A stretch of DNA of 64,000 nucleotides, from assembly GCF_021568705.1 (NCBI RefSeq), contig NZ_JAKGTH010000009.1, forward strand, positions 186,001 through 250,000, given 5' to 3'. Within the stretch, counting starts at the first letter, position 1. The number at the start of each line of letters is the position of its first letter. The notes under the pieces were generated by a model. It did not search any database and was not told the origin of the DNA. It worked only from the letters and a program-made list of their open reading frames with translations. The stretch is from Gillisia lutea. Lineage in GTDB: Bacteria > Bacteroidota > Bacteroidia > Flavobacteriales > Flavobacteriaceae. The position numbers and the translations under genes are program-made. Positions 17,637 to 26,516 of this stretch are shown here, piece after piece.

Positions 17637-19694
17637 ATGAAACCTAAATTTTTATTGATGCTAGGTTTGGCATCAACCTTATTTTTTTCATGTAACAATG
17701 AAAAGAAAGTTGAACCTCAAGCTGAGGTAGCTGTTACTGAAAACGACTTTGATTATACCGTTGAAGAGTTTGCAGATATTAAAGTATTGCGTTATCAAAT
17801 TCCGGGTTGGGAAAATTTGAGTTTGAAAGAACAAAAATTAGTATATTATTTGGTGCAAGCAGGTTTGAGCGGACGTGACATTATGTGGGATCAAAACTAC
17901 CGTCATAACTTAGCGATAAGAGCTGCTCTTGAGAATATCTATAAAAATTATAATGGTGATAAGGAAGCTGAAGATTGGCTGGCATTTGAAACTTATTTAA
18001 AACGAGTTTGGTTCTCTAACGGAATTCATCATCATTATTCAAATGATAAATTGAAACCGGGCTTCAGTAAAGAATATTTCGACCTTTTATTGGCTGATAC
18101 TAATACCGACTTAACCGGAGAGGCTTATGAGGTAATCTTTAACGATAAAGATGCTAAAAAAGTAAATCTAGATCCTACAAAAGGTTTATTAGAAGGTTCT
18201 GCAATCAATTTCTATGGACCGGATGTGACCGCTGCAGAAGCTGAAGCTTTTTATAAGAAAAAAGTGTCTGTGAATGGAGAAAAACCACTTTCTTTTGGTT
18301 TGAACTCTAAACTTGTAAAAGAAAATGGTAAGCTGGTTGAGAAAGTATGGAAAAGCGGTGGCCTATATGGTGCTGCGATAGATGAAATAGTAAAATGGTT
18401 AGAAAAAGCTAAAGGTGTTGCAGAAAATGAAAAGCAAGCGAACGCCTTAGGTTTACTAATTGAATATTACAATAGTGGAGATCTTCAAACTTGGGACGAC
18501 TACAATGTAGCTTGGGTAGAAGCTACCGAAGGAAATATAGATTATATAAACAGCTTTATTGAAGTATATAATGACCCATTAGGATATAGAGGTTCTTATG
18601 AGTCTATTATCCAGATTAAAGATTTTGAAATGTCTGAAAAGATGAAGGTTCTTGAAGAGAACGTTCAGTGGTTTGAAGATAATTCTCCACTGATGCCCGA
18701 GCATAAAAAAGAATCGGTTGTAGGAGTTACCTATAAAACAGTAATAGTTGCGGGAGAAGCTGGAGATGCCTCACCTAGTACGCCCATTGGAGTGAATTTA
18801 CCAAATGCTAACTGGATAAGAGTAACGCACGGAAGTAAATCTGTTTCTTTAGGAAATATCATCGATTCTTATAATAACGCCGGAAGTACCGGAGTGTTAA
18901 AGGAATTTGCAAATGATGAAGAAGAGATAGCTTTAGAAGAAGCTTACGGGAAACAAGCCGATAAACTCCACACTGCATTACATGAAGTTGTGGGGCATGC
19001 TTCAGGAAAGATCAACAAAGGAGTGGGTGAGACTAAGGAAACGCTTAAAAATTATGCTTCTACTTTAGAAGAAGGACGTGCCGATCTAGTAGGTTTATAC
19101 TATTTAATGGATCCAAAGATTCAGGAATTGGGGTTGACCGATGATTGGAAGAAAACCGGAATGGCAGCGTATGATGGATATATTAGAAATGGTTTGCTTA
19201 CTCAGTTAAGAAGATTGAATATTGGTGATGATGTAGAAGAAGCTCACATGAGAAATCGTCAGTGGGTGAGTGCCTGGGTATTCGAAAAAGGAGAAGAGGA
19301 AGGAGTAATAGAGAAAATTTCCAGAGATGGAAAAACCTATTATGATATCAAGAATTACGATCGTTTACGTGAATTATTCGGCGAACTTTTAAAGGAAACA
19401 CAACGTATTAAATCTGAAGGAGATTTTGAAGCTGGTAAGAAGTTGGTTGAAACCTACGGTGTTAAAGTAGATCAGGGGGTTCATAAAGAAGTTCTCGATA
19501 GAAACAAACAATTTAAGACCCCAGCTTATAGCGGGTTTGTGAATCCGGTTCTTGTTCCCGAAATGGATGAAAATGGAGAAATCGTTTCAATTAAAGTAGA
19601 ACAGCCAGAAGATTTTGCATCACAAATGCTTAAGTATTCAAACGAGTACAACTTTTTAAAAGAAGAAGAGAAAGAAGCAGCAATTGCAAATTAA
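17637..19694 (+). CDS. M49 family dipeptidyl peptidase III-like lipoprotein
   Basis: A 685-residue zinc metallopeptidase. The signal peptide ends in a lipobox-like LFFSC, with Cys 19 as probable acylation site, so it is likely anchored in the outer membrane or inner membrane facing the periplasm. The M49 zinc motif HEVVGH is at 449-454 and the third ligand lies in EEGRAD (478-483). M49 enzymes release dipeptides from the N terminus of oligopeptides. The bacterial family, common in Bacteroidota, has the same H-E-x-x-G-H spacing as eukaryotic DPP III. The gene is monocistronic with its own promoter element and terminator. Confidence 0.9.
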   Translation: MKPKFLLMLGLASTLFFSCNNEKKVEPQAEVAVTENDFDYTVEEFADIKVLRYQIPGWENLSLKEQKLVYYLVQAGLSGRDIMWDQNYRHNLAIRAALENIYKNYNGDKEAEDWLAFETYLKRVWFSNGIHHHYSNDKLKPGFSKEYFDLLLADTNTDLTGEAYEVIFNDKDAKKVNLDPTKGLLEGSAINFYGPDVTAAEAEAFYKKKVSVNGEKPLSFGLNSKLVKENGKLVEKVWKSGGLYGAAIDEIVKWLEKAKGVAENEKQANALGLLIEYYNSGDLQTWDDYNVAWVEATEGNIDYINSFIEVYNDPLGYRGSYESIIQIKDFEMSEKMKVLEENVQWFEDNSPLMPEHKKESVVGVTYKTVIVAGEAGDASPSTPIGVNLPNANWIRVTHGSKSVSLGNIIDSYNNAGSTGVLKEFANDEEEIALEEAYGKQADKLHTALHEVVGHASGKINKGVGETKETLKNYASTLEEGRADLVGLYYLMDPKIQELGLTDDWKKTGMAAYDGYIRNGLLTQLRRLNIGDDVEEAHMRNRQWVSAWVFEKGEEEGVIEKISRDGKTYYDIKNYDRLRELFGELLKETQRIKSEGDFEAGKKLVETYGVKVDQGVHKEVLDRNKQFKTPAYSGFVNPVLVPEMDENGEIVSIKVEQPEDFASQMLKYSNEYNFLKEEEKEAAIAN

Positions 19695-19715
19695 AAGCTT
19701 ATTCAAATATAATGA

Positions 19716-19745
19716 AGAGCCTCATCTTAAGATGAGGCTTTTTTT
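19716..19745 (+). terminator. Terminator after the M49 peptidase gene
   Basis: A perfect 11-bp stem (AGCCTCATCTT with AAGATGAGGCT) and a T run, 23 bases after the stop. It can also serve the convergent small gene. Confidence 0.85.
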
Positions 19746-19766
19746 GTGAACGGTATTTTGGCCGTT

Positions 19767-19955
19767 TTAATGCTTTAAATATTGTTTAATAAGGAATAGT
19801 AACCCAATGAAGGCAAGAAAACCAATTAGCACAAATAGGCTGCCCTTATAATATTTTTTATGCAAGGCAATATCTTTTCTATAGCTGTATATAATTACAA
19901 TTACAAAGCAAATAAAAAAGATTGTTCCAAAAATCAATTGGCCGTTACTAAACAT
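19767..19955 (-). CDS. Small two-helix membrane protein of flavobacteria
   Basis: A 62-residue protein with hydrophobic helices at about 7-24 and 40-58, separated by the basic loop SYRKDIALHKKYYKG. I recognise the sequence pattern as a widespread flavobacterial small membrane protein but know no function. The minus-strand TAACTTTG at about 19976-19983 could be its -7 element. It diverges from the MazG-like gene, whose start is 47 bases away. Confidence 0.7.
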   Translation of the reverse strand: MFSNGQLIFGTIFFICFVIVIIYSYRKDIALHKKYYKGSLFVLIGFLAFIGLLFLIKQYLKH

Positions 19956-20002
19956 TTTCGCTATTTTTATGCAAAGTTAACTTTTTAAAACTCTTTTTTA
20001 TA

Positions 20003-20389
20003 ATGAAAAAAAGAATAGACGCAGTGAAAGAATTCCATAGCGCCTTTGGATTAGGGATCAATGAAAGGCCGATAGCCAACCTTGGGGAAGCAAAAAATAT
20101 GCTTCGTTTCAATTTGATGAAAGAAGAGAATGAAGAATATTTGGAAGCTGCGAATAATAATGATCTAACTGAAGTAGCAGATGCATTGGGCGACATGCTA
20201 TACATTTTATGTGGCACCATTATAGAACATGGTATGCAGCATAAAATAGAAGAAGTGTTTGAAGAGATTCAGCGAAGTAATATGAGTAAGCTAGGAAGTG
20301 ATGGAAAACCAATTTACAGGGAAGATGGAAAGGTATTGAAAGGCCCAACTTACTTTAAACCAAACATAAAGGAGATTCTTGATAAATAA
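20003..20389 (+). CDS. MazG-like nucleotide pyrophosphohydrolase
   Basis: A 128-residue all-alpha NTP pyrophosphatase. The metal-binding pattern E-E-N-E-E-Y followed about 20 residues later by E-V-A-D-A-L-G-D (EExxE ... ExxD) is present. The C-terminal segment (SNMSKLGSDGKPIYREDGKVLKGPTYFKPNI) is typical of the phosphoribosyl-ATP-pyrophosphohydrolase-like subgroup. Such enzymes hydrolyse nucleoside triphosphates, often non-canonical ones, to monophosphates and pyrophosphate. It forms a single-gene unit and shares a bidirectional terminator with ilvE. Confidence 0.88.
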   Translation: MKKRIDAVKEFHSAFGLGINERPIANLGEAKNMLRFNLMKEENEEYLEAANNNDLTEVADALGDMLYILCGTIIEHGMQHKIEEVFEEIQRSNMSKLGSDGKPIYREDGKVLKGPTYFKPNIKEILDK

Positions 20390-20390
20390 T

Positions 20391-20422
20391 AAAATGCCTT
20401 ACTTTGTTAAGTAAGGCATTTT
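20391..20422. terminator. Bidirectional terminator between the MazG-like gene and ilvE
   Basis: A perfect 14-bp inverted repeat (AAAATGCCTTACTT / AAGTAAGGCATTTT) with a TGTT loop. A/T runs at both ends allow termination on both strands. Confidence 0.88.
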
Positions 20423-20443
20423 ATATTTAATGTGCTATAATAG

Positions 20444-21514
20444 TTATTCAACCAGATATCTCCAGTCGAATTTGTCTTCGGCTAAATTATATTGAATTTT
20501 CATCAAAGCATCTTTTAAGAAGCTAGCATAAGAATCGGTTAGTTTAGGTAATTCATATTTTTTACCCTGATATCCAAAACCTGCAATTGGATTGATAACT
20601 GCGGCAGTTCCTGTTCCAAAGATCTCTTTTAAAGTTCCATTGTTGGCAGCTTCAATAATTTCTTTTACTGCAACTTTTCTTACTTCTACATTAATATTGT
20701 TTTCTTCAGCCATTTTAATGATACTTTTTCTAGTTACTCCGTCCAAAATTCTATCATTCGTAGGAGCAGTAATAAGAGTGTCATTTATTCTGAAGAAGAT
20801 ATTCATAGTTCCTGCCTCTTCTAAAAACTCATGTGTGCTTGCATCTGTCCAGATAATTTGCTGGAATCCTTCAGCATTTGCTAATCCGGTAGGGTAGAAT
20901 TGCGCTCCGTAGTTACCTGCTGCTTTTGCAGATCCAACACCACCATCGGCCGCACGACTAAATCTTTCAGAAAACTGTACTCTTACCTCACCTGTGTAAT
21001 AAGATTTTGCAGGAGAACAAATAATCATGAATTTATAATTTTTACTAGGAGATGCTGAAACTCCGGCTTCTGTAGCAATTACGAAAGGACGTATATAAAG
21101 TGAATTTCCAAACCCTTTTTTGATCCAATCTTTCTCCAGCTTGACTAATTCTTCTAAAGCTGGCATGAAATATTCTTCCGGGATTTCCGGAATAGCCATT
21201 CTGCTAGAAGATTTGTTTATCCTCTTAAAATTCTCTAGAGGACGGAACATCCAGATTTTATCATCTTTATCCTTATAGGCTTTCATTCCTTCGAATACAG
21301 CTTGCCCATAATGGAATACTTTAGCAGCTGGCTCTAAGGTGATTGGCCCGTAAGGAACAATTTTAGGACGTTTCCATGCTCCATTTTCATAATCACAAAC
21401 CATCATATGATCTGTAAAAATATGCCCAAAACTTAAATTCTCGAAGTCTACTGAGTCAATTTTAGAGGTAGGGGCTTTTACAATTTCTATAGCGACGTTA
21501 GCATCGTTTTTCAT
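20444..21514 (-). CDS. ilvE: Branched-chain amino acid aminotransferase
   Basis: A PLP enzyme that transfers amino groups between glutamate and the 2-oxo acids of valine, leucine and isoleucine. The 356-residue protein is of the longer, eukaryote-like class IV form. Visible are GQAVFEGMKAYK, the YIRPFVIATE substrate region, the PLP-lysine segment GSAKAAGNYGAQ and FGTGTAAVINPI near the C terminus. The ATG at 21514 was chosen over an in-frame start at 21568, because a -33/-7 promoter lies between the two. It is monocistronic. Confidence 0.94.
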   Translation of the reverse strand: MKNDANVAIEIVKAPTSKIDSVDFENLSFGHIFTDHMMVCDYENGAWKRPKIVPYGPITLEPAAKVFHYGQAVFEGMKAYKDKDDKIWMFRPLENFKRINKSSSRMAIPEIPEEYFMPALEELVKLEKDWIKKGFGNSLYIRPFVIATEAGVSASPSKNYKFMIICSPAKSYYTGEVRVQFSERFSRAADGGVGSAKAAGNYGAQFYPTGLANAEGFQQIIWTDASTHEFLEEAGTMNIFFRINDTLITAPTNDRILDGVTRKSIIKMAEENNINVEVRKVAVKEIIEAANNGTLKEIFGTGTAAVINPIAGFGYQGKKYELPKLTDSYASFLKDALMKIQYNLAEDKFDWRYLVE

Positions 21515-21532
21515 ATGGTTGTGTTTAGATAG

Positions 21533-21561
21533 CAAATTTACCGAAATATAAATAGAATCAA
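21533..21561 (-). promoter_or_regulatory. Promoter of ilvE
   Basis: On the minus strand, TTG (21559-21561), an 18-base spacer and TAAATTTG (21533-21540) match the Bacteroidota housekeeping promoter. It puts the transcript start about 10-15 bases before the ATG at 21514. Confidence 0.7.
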
Positions 21562-21576
21562 AATCCAAAGTTTTGA

Positions 21577-21584
21577 TAAATTTG
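21577..21584 (+). promoter_or_regulatory. Candidate -7 element TAAATTTG of the DUF4920 gene
   Basis: Plus-strand TAnnTTTG match 34 bases before the ATG at 21619. There is no TTG at the proper -33 distance. Confidence 0.4.
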
Positions 21585-21618
21585 TAGAAATGTTAATTAA
21601 TTTCTTAAAATTTAAAAA

Positions 21619-22122
21619 ATGAAATATCTATTGATTTTATCGCTATTGCTTACAGTAAGTTTAACTTCGTGTAAAGATAAAGAAACGAAAGAGGAACCTC
21701 AAGCCGAAATGGCAGAAGAAATGTATGATTCCTACGGGGAAAATATAAGCTCGGCCACAAGTTTGTCTGCAATAGAAATGGAAGAGAAATATCAAAACCT
21801 TAAAGCCGGTGATACTGTTGAAGTAAGTTTTAAAACCGATGTAACCTCGGTATGTAAAAGCAAAGGTTGTTGGATGACCTTGGAGCTTCCCGGAGAAGAA
21901 GATGTAATGGTGAAATTCAGGGACTATGGTTTCTTTGTACCTAAAGATATTGAAGAAAAAGAAGCTGTAGTAAGAGGAAAAGCGTATGTTACTGAAGTCT
22001 CTGTTGAAGAGCAGCAACATTATGCTGAAGATAAAGGGAAAACCGAAGAGGAAATAGCAGCAATTGTATCACCTAAACGAACATTGTCATTTCTTGCAGA
22101 TGGTGTTCTAATAAAAAAATAG
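21619..22122 (+). CDS. DUF4920 domain lipoprotein
   Basis: A 167-residue lipoprotein with signal peptide MKYLLILSLLLTVSLTSC (Cys 18). The mature domain has YGENISSATSLSAIEMEEKY, CKSKGCWMTLELPG, MVKFRDYGFFVPKD and a strand-rich C terminus, fitting DUF4920, a family of unknown function with a compact OB-like fold. The C-K-S-K-G-C-W-M motif, with two close cysteines, could bind metal or form a disulfide; that is inference. Its TAG stop overlaps the GTG start of mnmD by one base, so the two are translationally coupled. Confidence 0.87.
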   Translation: MKYLLILSLLLTVSLTSCKDKETKEEPQAEMAEEMYDSYGENISSATSLSAIEMEEKYQNLKAGDTVEVSFKTDVTSVCKSKGCWMTLELPGEEDVMVKFRDYGFFVPKDIEEKEAVVRGKAYVTEVSVEEQQHYAEDKGKTEEEIAAIVSPKRTLSFLADGVLIKK

Positions 22123-22796
22123 TGAAAAGGGAAATAATCAAAACTGGCGACGGATCAACAACTATTCATATTCCGGAATGGAATGAGCAATACCATTCCA
22201 AGCATGGAGCAATTCAAGAGGCTAGACATGTCTTTATTAACATGGGATTGCTTCCTGTAATTTCCAGTGTTAGAAATGAGGAGCTAAGTATCTTGGAAAT
22301 AGGTTTTGGCACCGGATTAAATGCACTTGTTACTTGGGAAGTTTCACAGCGTGAAAAGGTTTTAATACACTATACCGGAGTAGAAGCCTACCCTGTGGAA
22401 CACGAAGAAGTGAAGCATCTAAATTTCTCACATGAAGTTAAGGTGCCCGAAGCGGTAGATTTTTTTGAAAATATTCATACTGCTTCCTGGGAGAATACTA
22501 ATAAGATAGATTCACATTTCACACTCATCAAACAGAAAAAATTCTTTCAGGAAATTAATGATGTAGATCGTTATAACCTTATTTATTTTGATGCATTTGG
22601 AGCAAGAGTTCAGCCCGACCTTTGGACGGTAGATATCTTTTTAAAGATGTATAATGCTTTAAAGGTGGATGGCGTTTTGGTTACTTACGCGGCTAAAGGA
22701 AGTGTGAGAAGAGCACTACAAGAGGTTGGATTTTTAGTTGAAAGACTACCTGGTCCGCCAGGAAAGAGAGAAATGTTAAGGGCAACAAAAAAATGA
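22122..22796 (+). CDS. mnmD: tRNA methyltransferase MnmD (stand-alone MnmC methyltransferase domain)
   Basis: A 224-residue SAM-dependent methyltransferase of the DUF752 type. Motif I is ILEIGFGTGLNAL, and the later VDRYNLIYFDAFGARVQPDLWT motif is the hallmark of MnmC/MnmD. The enzyme completes mnm5(s2)U at the wobble base of certain tRNAs by methylating the aminomethyl group. The FAD-dependent MnmC oxidase half is absent, as usual outside gamma-proteobacteria. The GTG at 22122 shares its G with the preceding TAG. MnmE and MnmG are not in the window. Confidence 0.9.
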   Translation: MKREIIKTGDGSTTIHIPEWNEQYHSKHGAIQEARHVFINMGLLPVISSVRNEELSILEIGFGTGLNALVTWEVSQREKVLIHYTGVEAYPVEHEEVKHLNFSHEVKVPEAVDFFENIHTASWENTNKIDSHFTLIKQKKFFQEINDVDRYNLIYFDAFGARVQPDLWTVDIFLKMYNALKVDGVLVTYAAKGSVRRALQEVGFLVERLPGPPGKREMLRATKK

Positions 22797-22868
22797 TATT
22801 AAAGGCTGTTAAACCTGTAATAAAGGATGATTGGCTCTGCATTTCTATACTTACCTTGTAAATAAAAA

Positions 22869-23771
22869 ATGAGAGTATTAATCACAGGAGCAACTGGGCT
22901 GGTTGGGTCTCATATAGTTAAGGAATGTCAGGAAAAAGGTATTGCTGTTAATTATCTAACTACCAGTAAAGATAAAATAGTAAGTGAGCATAATTATAAA
23001 GGTTTTTATTGGAATCCCGATTCTCAGGAAATAGATGTTTCTTGTTTTGAAGAGGTAGATGCTATTATAAATCTCGCCGGAGCTACTATTTCAAAGCGGT
23101 GGACAAGCAGTTATAAAAAAGAGATTATTGATAGTAGAGTTGATAGTGCAGCATTACTATTCAATACATTAAAAACTTCGAATTTTAATATTACCCGATT
23201 CGTTTCAGCGAGCGCAATTGGCATATACCCGAGTTCACTTGAAAAATTATATTTTGAAGAGGATACTCCAAGCGACGATTCTTTTTTACAAGAAGTTGTT
23301 ATTAAATGGGAGAAAGCTGCCAATCAATTTGAAGCACTGGGTATAGAAGTAGCCAAGATACGAATAGGTTTGGTACTCGCAGAAGAAGGAGGTGCATTGG
23401 AAAAAATGAAGGAGCCTGTTTCTTATAGTGTTGGTGCAGGTTTAGGGAGTGGGAAACAATGGCAGTCTTGGATACATATTAACGATCTCGCCAAAATGTT
23501 TCTTTATTTAATTGAAAATGATCTTAGCGGAGTTTATAATGGTGTAGCACCTTCTCCGGTAACAAATAATGAATTAATTAAAGAAATCGCCAAACAGTTG
23601 AATAAACCCTTGTGGATGCCAAATGTTCCAAAGTTAGTTTTAAAAGCCGGGTTGGGGGAGATGTCTACAATTGTACTGTCTAGCCAGTTAGTTAGTAGTA
23701 ATAAAATTGAAAATGCAGGTTTTGAGTTCCAGTACAGGAATTTAACTAAAAGCCTACAGGATTTATTATAA
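22869..23771 (+). CDS. TIGR01777 family SDR epimerase-like protein (YfcH-like)
   Basis: A 300-residue Rossmann-fold protein. The NAD(P)-binding loop VLITGATGLVGSHIV is at the N terminus, followed by DAIINLAGATISKRWTSSYKKEI, which is characteristic of TIGR01777 proteins related to YfcH and cell-division inhibitor SulA-like epimerases. The C-terminal domain has GVYNGVAPSPVTNNELIKEIAKQL. Substrate is unknown. It begins 72 bases after mnmD and ends at a bidirectional terminator. Confidence 0.88.
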   Translation: MRVLITGATGLVGSHIVKECQEKGIAVNYLTTSKDKIVSEHNYKGFYWNPDSQEIDVSCFEEVDAIINLAGATISKRWTSSYKKEIIDSRVDSAALLFNTLKTSNFNITRFVSASAIGIYPSSLEKLYFEEDTPSDDSFLQEVVIKWEKAANQFEALGIEVAKIRIGLVLAEEGGALEKMKEPVSYSVGAGLGSGKQWQSWIHINDLAKMFLYLIENDLSGVYNGVAPSPVTNNELIKEIAKQLNKPLWMPNVPKLVLKAGLGEMSTIVLSSQLVSSNKIENAGFEFQYRNLTKSLQDLL

Positions 23772-23775
23772 TCAA

Positions 23776-23800
23776 AAAAGGCTGCCATTGGCAGCCTTTT
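23776..23800. terminator. Bidirectional terminator between the epimerase and YceI genes
   Basis: A perfect 11-bp stem, AAAAGGCTGCC with GGCAGCCTTTT, closes an ATT loop between two convergent genes. Confidence 0.85.
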
Positions 23801-23821
23801 AAATATATTATACTATTCTAA

Positions 23822-24490
23822 TTAAGCCTTCTTAGCTTTCAAATTGATAGTAAGTTCGATCTCATCGTTGATAAACTTATCACCTAAGCCGTCAAATACA
23901 GATTTAGAACCGTAGTTCACATTCCATTTTGTGCGGTCTATAGTAAAAGTTTCACTTGTTAGTTCAATCATATCACCATTCATAGAAATTGAAACAGGGA
24001 ATTCAACATTCTTAGTCTCTTCTTTCAAAGTAAGGTTTCCTTGTAACATAGTTTTTCCTTCTTTTTCAGTAACTCCAGTTACTTCAAATTTAGCTTCAGG
24101 AAATTTATTTACGTTAAAGAAGTCACCTTCTTTTCCTTCAACAGTTCCTTTTAAGTGTTTTTCAAGGTTTGTTTTTTCGTCACCTTCAAGATCTGTAACT
24201 TCAATAGAGTTCATATCAATTACAAAAGTTCCACTTTCAATAATACTATCATTAGCTTTAAAGGTTCCGTTAGTAACCTTGATAGTTCCGGTGTGGGTTC
24301 CTGTAGGTTTAGCTCCTGCCCACTCGATAGTTGATGCGGTAGTATCTACTGTAAATTCTATAGCTTCAGCATTTGCAGCCGCTACTTCTTTAGCATCTTC
24401 AGTAGAAGCTTCTTTGTTATCATTTTTACAACCTACAGTAGCTATTGCTAAACCTGCGATCATAAAAACATTTAAAATTGATTTGTTCAT
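23822..24490 (-). CDS. YceI family lipoprotein
   Basis: A 222-residue protein with a lipoprotein signal (FMIAGLAIATVGC) and a Glu/Ala-rich linker of about 25 residues. A YceI lipocalin-like domain follows: FTVDTTASTIEWAGAKPTGTHTGTIKV, GTFVIDMNSIEVTDL, FFNVNKFPEAKFEV. YceI proteins form an eight-stranded barrel that binds long isoprenoids such as polyprenyl chains in known structures; ligand here is unknown. The gene is monocistronic. A TAATTTCG sequence upstream on its strand may act as a weak -7 element. Confidence 0.92.
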   Translation of the reverse strand: MNKSILNVFMIAGLAIATVGCKNDNKEASTEDAKEVAAANAEAIEFTVDTTASTIEWAGAKPTGTHTGTIKVTNGTFKANDSIIESGTFVIDMNSIEVTDLEGDEKTNLEKHLKGTVEGKEGDFFNVNKFPEAKFEVTGVTEKEGKTMLQGNLTLKEETKNVEFPVSISMNGDMIELTSETFTIDRTKWNVNYGSKSVFDGLGDKFINDEIELTINLKAKKA

Positions 24491-24646
24491 GTTTAATAGT
24501 TTTTGTTGTTAATGATCGGCGAAATTACTACATCTATCATTTTCTTATCTTAAATATATATTAAAATATTGTTGTGACATTTTGACATTTTTCTATTATT
24601 GGCAGAAATTTTGACCATTTAGGAAGAAATCAAATTTCGCGTTAAA

Positions 24647-25234
24647 ATGAACGAAGATAATAAAGACATACACGCTGAAAATAGCGAGAACAATCAGGAT
24701 AACTCTGTTAAAGATAAAGTGGAGGATTTTTTAGATGAGGTGATAGAGGAAGTAGATGGGCAGGAAAGCAATGGCGATCAGCCTTCTGAAACTGAAATTC
24801 TAAAATCGGATCTTGAAAAGGAAAAGGATAAATTCTTGCGACTTTTTGCTGAATTTGAAAATTATAAAAGACGTACCTCTAAAGAGCGTATTGAGCTTTT
24901 CAAGACAGCCAATCAGGAAGTTATGACAGCAATGTTACCTGTGTTAGATGATTTTGACAGAGCCTTGAATGAGATCAATAAGGCGAAGGATAAGAATTTA
25001 TTGAAAGGTGTAGAGCTTATTCACAATAAATTCAAAGAAGCTTTAAAGAGCAAGGGTCTTGAAGCTATGGAAGTGAAGCAAGGAGATGCTTTTGATGCCG
25101 ATATTCACGAAGCAATAACCCAAATTCCTGCTCCTTCCGACAAACTTAAAGGTAAGATTGTTGATGTGGTGGAGAATGGATATAAATTGGGAGAGAAGAT
25201 AATTCGATACCCAAAAGTAGTAACAGGTCAATAA
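24647..25234 (+). CDS. grpE: Nucleotide exchange factor GrpE
   Basis: A 195-residue protein with an acidic, disordered N terminus (about 1-50). A long coiled coil follows (EILKSDLEKEKDKFLRLFAEFENYKRRTSKERIELFKTANQEVM), then the four-helix segment and the C-terminal beta domain with DIHEAITQIPAPSDKLKGKIVDVVENGYKL. GrpE releases ADP from DnaK. It lies 36 bases before dnaJ in a grpE-dnaJ operon; dnaK is elsewhere. I see no CIRCE element upstream. Confidence 0.96.
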   Translation: MNEDNKDIHAENSENNQDNSVKDKVEDFLDEVIEEVDGQESNGDQPSETEILKSDLEKEKDKFLRLFAEFENYKRRTSKERIELFKTANQEVMTAMLPVLDDFDRALNEINKAKDKNLLKGVELIHNKFKEALKSKGLEAMEVKQGDAFDADIHEAITQIPAPSDKLKGKIVDVVENGYKLGEKIIRYPKVVTGQ

Positions 25235-25270
25235 TAAGGCAGTTACTTTAGAAATTTACAAAAATACGAG

Positions 25271-26392
25271 ATGAAACAGGATTATTACGAAATACTTGGT
25301 TTAAGCAAAGGTGCTACTACAGCAGAGATTAAGAAGGCATATCGAAAGAAAGCGATAGAATTCCACCCCGATAAAAACCCGGGAGATACTCAGGCTGAAG
25401 AGAATTTTAAAAAAGCAGCTGAAGCTTACGAAGTATTGAGCAATGAAGATAAGAGAGCTAAGTACGACAGATTTGGACATCAGGCATTTGATGGAGGATT
25501 TGGCGGCGGTGGCGGCGGAATGAACATGGATGATATTTTCAGTCAGTTCGGTGATATTTTTGGTGGCGGTGGCTTTGGCGGCGGTTTCTCAGGATTTGGC
25601 GGCTTTGGCGGCGGCGGTCAGCGTCGTGCTAAAGGAAGTAATTTGAGAATTCGTGTAAGTCTTACCTTGGAGGAAATTGCCAATGGTACTGAGAAGAAAA
25701 TAAAAGTAAGACGTAAAGTTCAGGCCCCGGGTACTACTTATAAAACATGTACAACCTGTAATGGTTCGGGACAGGTTACCCGAATTACAAATACTATTTT
25801 GGGAAGAATGCAAACCGCTTCCCCTTGTACTACTTGTGGTGGAGCAGGGCAGATGATAGATAAAAAACCGGCTGATGCAGATGAACAAGGTTTAACATAT
25901 CAAGAAGAAACGGTTTCTATTAAAATTCCTGCGGGAGTTGAAGATGGTATGCAGTTAAAGGTTACTGGAAAAGGGAATGATGCTCCCGGTAATGGTGTAG
26001 CCGGAGATCTTCTTGTTGCCATCGAGGAGAAGCCTCATGACAGTTTGCAAAGAGAAGGTGACAACCTGCATTATGATCTTTATATAAGTTTTTCGGAAGC
26101 CGCTTTAGGTGCGTCTCGAGAGATCGATACCGTTACCGGAAAAGTTAGAATCAAGGTAGAAGAAGGTGTGCAGTCTGGTAAGATTTTGCGCTTAAGAGGT
26201 AAAGGTATCAATAACCTGAATGGATATGGAAAAGGAGATTTATTGGTTCATGTAAATGTATGGACTCCTAAAACTCTAAACAGAGAGCAAAAAGAATTTT
26301 TCGAGAAAATGGCAACCGATGAGAATTTCCAGCCTGCCCCAGAGAAGAGCGATAAATCGTTTTTTGAGAAAGTAAAAGATATGTTTTCTTAA
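25271..26392 (+). CDS. dnaJ: Chaperone DnaJ with a reduced zinc-finger domain
   Basis: A 373-residue Hsp40 that stimulates DnaK ATPase. The J domain (1-70) has HPD at 32-34. A Gly/Phe-rich region spans about 75-117. The cysteine-rich domain has only two CxxCxGxG motifs, CTTCNGSG at 160-167 and CTTCGGAG at 186-193, against four in Escherichia coli DnaJ. Spacing suggests motifs II and III (zinc centre 2) are kept and I and IV lost. Substrate-binding domains CTD I/II follow. From recall this reduced form is common in flavobacteria. It ends at 26392, before two hairpins. Confidence 0.95.
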   Translation: MKQDYYEILGLSKGATTAEIKKAYRKKAIEFHPDKNPGDTQAEENFKKAAEAYEVLSNEDKRAKYDRFGHQAFDGGFGGGGGGMNMDDIFSQFGDIFGGGGFGGGFSGFGGFGGGGQRRAKGSNLRIRVSLTLEEIANGTEKKIKVRRKVQAPGTTYKTCTTCNGSGQVTRITNTILGRMQTASPCTTCGGAGQMIDKKPADADEQGLTYQEETVSIKIPAGVEDGMQLKVTGKGNDAPGNGVAGDLLVAIEEKPHDSLQREGDNLHYDLYISFSEAALGASREIDTVTGKVRIKVEEGVQSGKILRLRGKGINNLNGYGKGDLLVHVNVWTPKTLNREQKEFFEKMATDENFQPAPEKSDKSFFEKVKDMFS

Positions 26393-26427
26393 AAAACAAA
26401 GGTTTTAAGATAATTTTTATATATTTG

Positions 26428-26459
26428 AGTATCACTAAAATCTTTAGTGATACTTTTTC
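26428..26459 (+). terminator. Terminator after dnaJ
   Basis: A perfect 12-bp stem (AGTATCACTAAA with TTTAGTGATACT), a 3-base loop, then TTTTTCTTTTT. It lies 36 bases after the dnaJ stop. Confidence 0.85.
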
Positions 26460-26479
26460 TTTTTCATAGCAATTTTTTT

Positions 26480-26516
26480 CCCGTCCTTAATTAATTTTAA
26501 GGTCGGGTTTTTGTTT
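26480..26516 (+). terminator. Second hairpin after dnaJ
   Basis: Stem CCCGTCCTTAA with TTAAGGTCGGG (one mismatch) followed by TTTTTGTTTT. It is a tandem or backup terminator. The remaining bases up to 26619 hold the presumed promoter of the ABC transporter operon, without a clear consensus. Confidence 0.6.

Noticed and set aside
19948-20220. 90-codon minus-strand frame over the MazG-like gene start
   Set aside because: The MazG-like gene has full motifs on the plus strand. The frame also runs through the start of the small membrane-protein gene.
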